DNA of 6,014 nt from an uncultured Desulfohalobiaceae bacterium. Its GTDB lineage: Bacteria; Desulfobacterota; Desulfovibrionia; Desulfovibrionales; Desulfonatronovibrionaceae. A program made the translations under genes and the position numbers. The DNA is taken from positions 1 to 6,014 of the forward strand of contig CAJXJU010000088.1 of the NCBI GenBank assembly GCA_913055195.1. The letters run 5' to 3'. This document shows, in pieces, positions 5,216-6,014 of this stretch. Below the pieces are notes generated by a model. The model saw only the letters and a program-made list of their open reading frames with translations. It did not search any database and was not told the DNA's origin. The first letter of the stretch is position 1, and each line of letters starts with the position of its first letter.

Positions 5216-6014
5216 ATAAGGTAAAACCTGTCCTTGCTCCTTTAGAATATATCTGGCATCACGCATGGCATCTGCTGGCTCACGATATTTCTTTTCATCT
5301 AAAAGTAGCTGATATTCTTCAAAAACAGGCCATATTCGTTTGCGAAGTTTCCGGTTCAAACGTACATCTCTACCTACTCTTGGAGCCTGTAAATATTGCT
5401 GAAGTGTTGTAATCTCCTGTGGCTGTACAACCTGTTCCCATTCTTGGCGATAAAAGGATGGACCCAGCCCAGCACCATCAGGAGCAACACTCAAAGCCTG
5501 TTCCCAGAGATCTCTGGTCATATTATTATAGGCAATAGTATATTCATAGCCATTTTGACGCAAAAAATTAGATACCCATCTATCTAAATTAACAATTTCA
5601 ATGGATTTAAGCTGATCATCAGTACAAATTTTTTGCAAATTGGCTAAAATGTCAGCTGCCAGATTACGGGTAAATGTTGTAAACAGGATACGCTCATGAG
5701 TACCAGCTATAAAATGTTTTGCCAGCCACCTGGCCCTGTGCATGGCAACTACAGTCTTACCCGTTCCTGCCCCACCCAGAACCCTGACCGGGCCGTTCCA
5801 GTTTCTTTCCACTAATTTTCTTTGACTGGGATGAAGAAAAACACGCCACTTTTCCAGCGGAGCTTTTAGCATTTCCATAAGCTCCAGATCATCTTCCAGC
5901 ACATAAAAACGTTGTCTGGAAATTGGATTATCCAGAGCACCAGCAAAATCATCAGTATCTACCTGACCGGTTTCCTGAAGTATTTCCTGGAGAACTTGAT
6001 ATACTTCTTCATAA

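Larger units (their letters stand above)
5024..6014 (-). pseudogene. 5' part of a UvrD/Rep-type superfamily I helicase, truncated; start off window
   Basis: The frame is open from the right edge, so the gene enters from beyond 6014. Upstream of the internal GTG at 5902 it reads EEVYQVLQEILQETG, then DTDDFAGALDNPISRQRFYV, continuous with EDDLELMEMLKAPLEKWRVF. A Q-motif-like LHPSQ (5833-5819) precedes Walker A GGAGTGKT (5776-5753); motif Ia follows as FTTFTRNLAADI. These are superfamily I helicase hallmarks: ATP-driven 3'-5' unwinding of DNA. Native sequence ends at GQVLPY (about 5216), about where the family would continue into a VVDEAQD Walker B motif. Instead the frame runs into element B, adding KSRLQKVYFSV and some 50 more unrelated residues to a stop at 5024. 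ATP hydrolysis motifs II-VI are absent, so it cannot be a working helicase. The Walker A lysine is retained. Confidence 0.85.

Overview
The window looks like chromosome of a sulfate-reducing bacterium of the Desulfovibrionales (Desulfobacterota). The evidence is a periplasmic tetraheme cytochrome c3 just downstream of hemL, a UbiE/MenG methyltransferase (menaquinone synthesis), and moderately AT-rich DNA. From memory, the hemL/cytochrome c3 neighbourhood also occurs in Desulfovibrio vulgaris. The genus cannot be fixed from sequence alone.

Left half (1-3075, all + strand) is ordinary core genome. It holds the 3' end of hemL, cytochrome c3 with a strong ribosome binding site and a clear terminator, a 434-residue acidic/coiled-coil protein of unknown function, two tandem terminator-like hairpins, a 60-residue protein resembling the N-terminal helical part of MucR/Ros regulators without the zinc finger, and ubiE. 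The gaps after the terminators leave almost no room for promoters, so expression by read-through is plausible.

Right half (3033-6014) is accessory and scarred. All its genes are on the - strand: an orphan ExeA/GspA-type AAA ATPase, the 3' remnant of a subtilisin-like (S8) peptidase that keeps the catalytic-serine motif but has lost the Asp and His regions, and the 5' part of a UvrD/Rep-type helicase that stops before the expected Walker B motif. The two remnants meet at a nested palindromic repeat (element B, 5071-5215), which looks like a deletion scar.

The most interesting content is the repeat set. Elements A (4064-4207) and B (5071-5215) each have long outer inverted arms (22 and 20 bp) around an inner palindrome built on the same GGGACAGGCG/CGCCTGTCCC core. 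Hairpin C (3039-3069), which also encodes the end of ubiE, is a near copy of the outer arms of B with no interior. This suggests a palindrome family with empty and filled forms, possibly a small mobile element that enters hairpin tips. B and C also add the same short peptide, in the same frame, to the ends of two unrelated proteins. No transposase, integrase, CRISPR array, tRNA or rRNA was seen.
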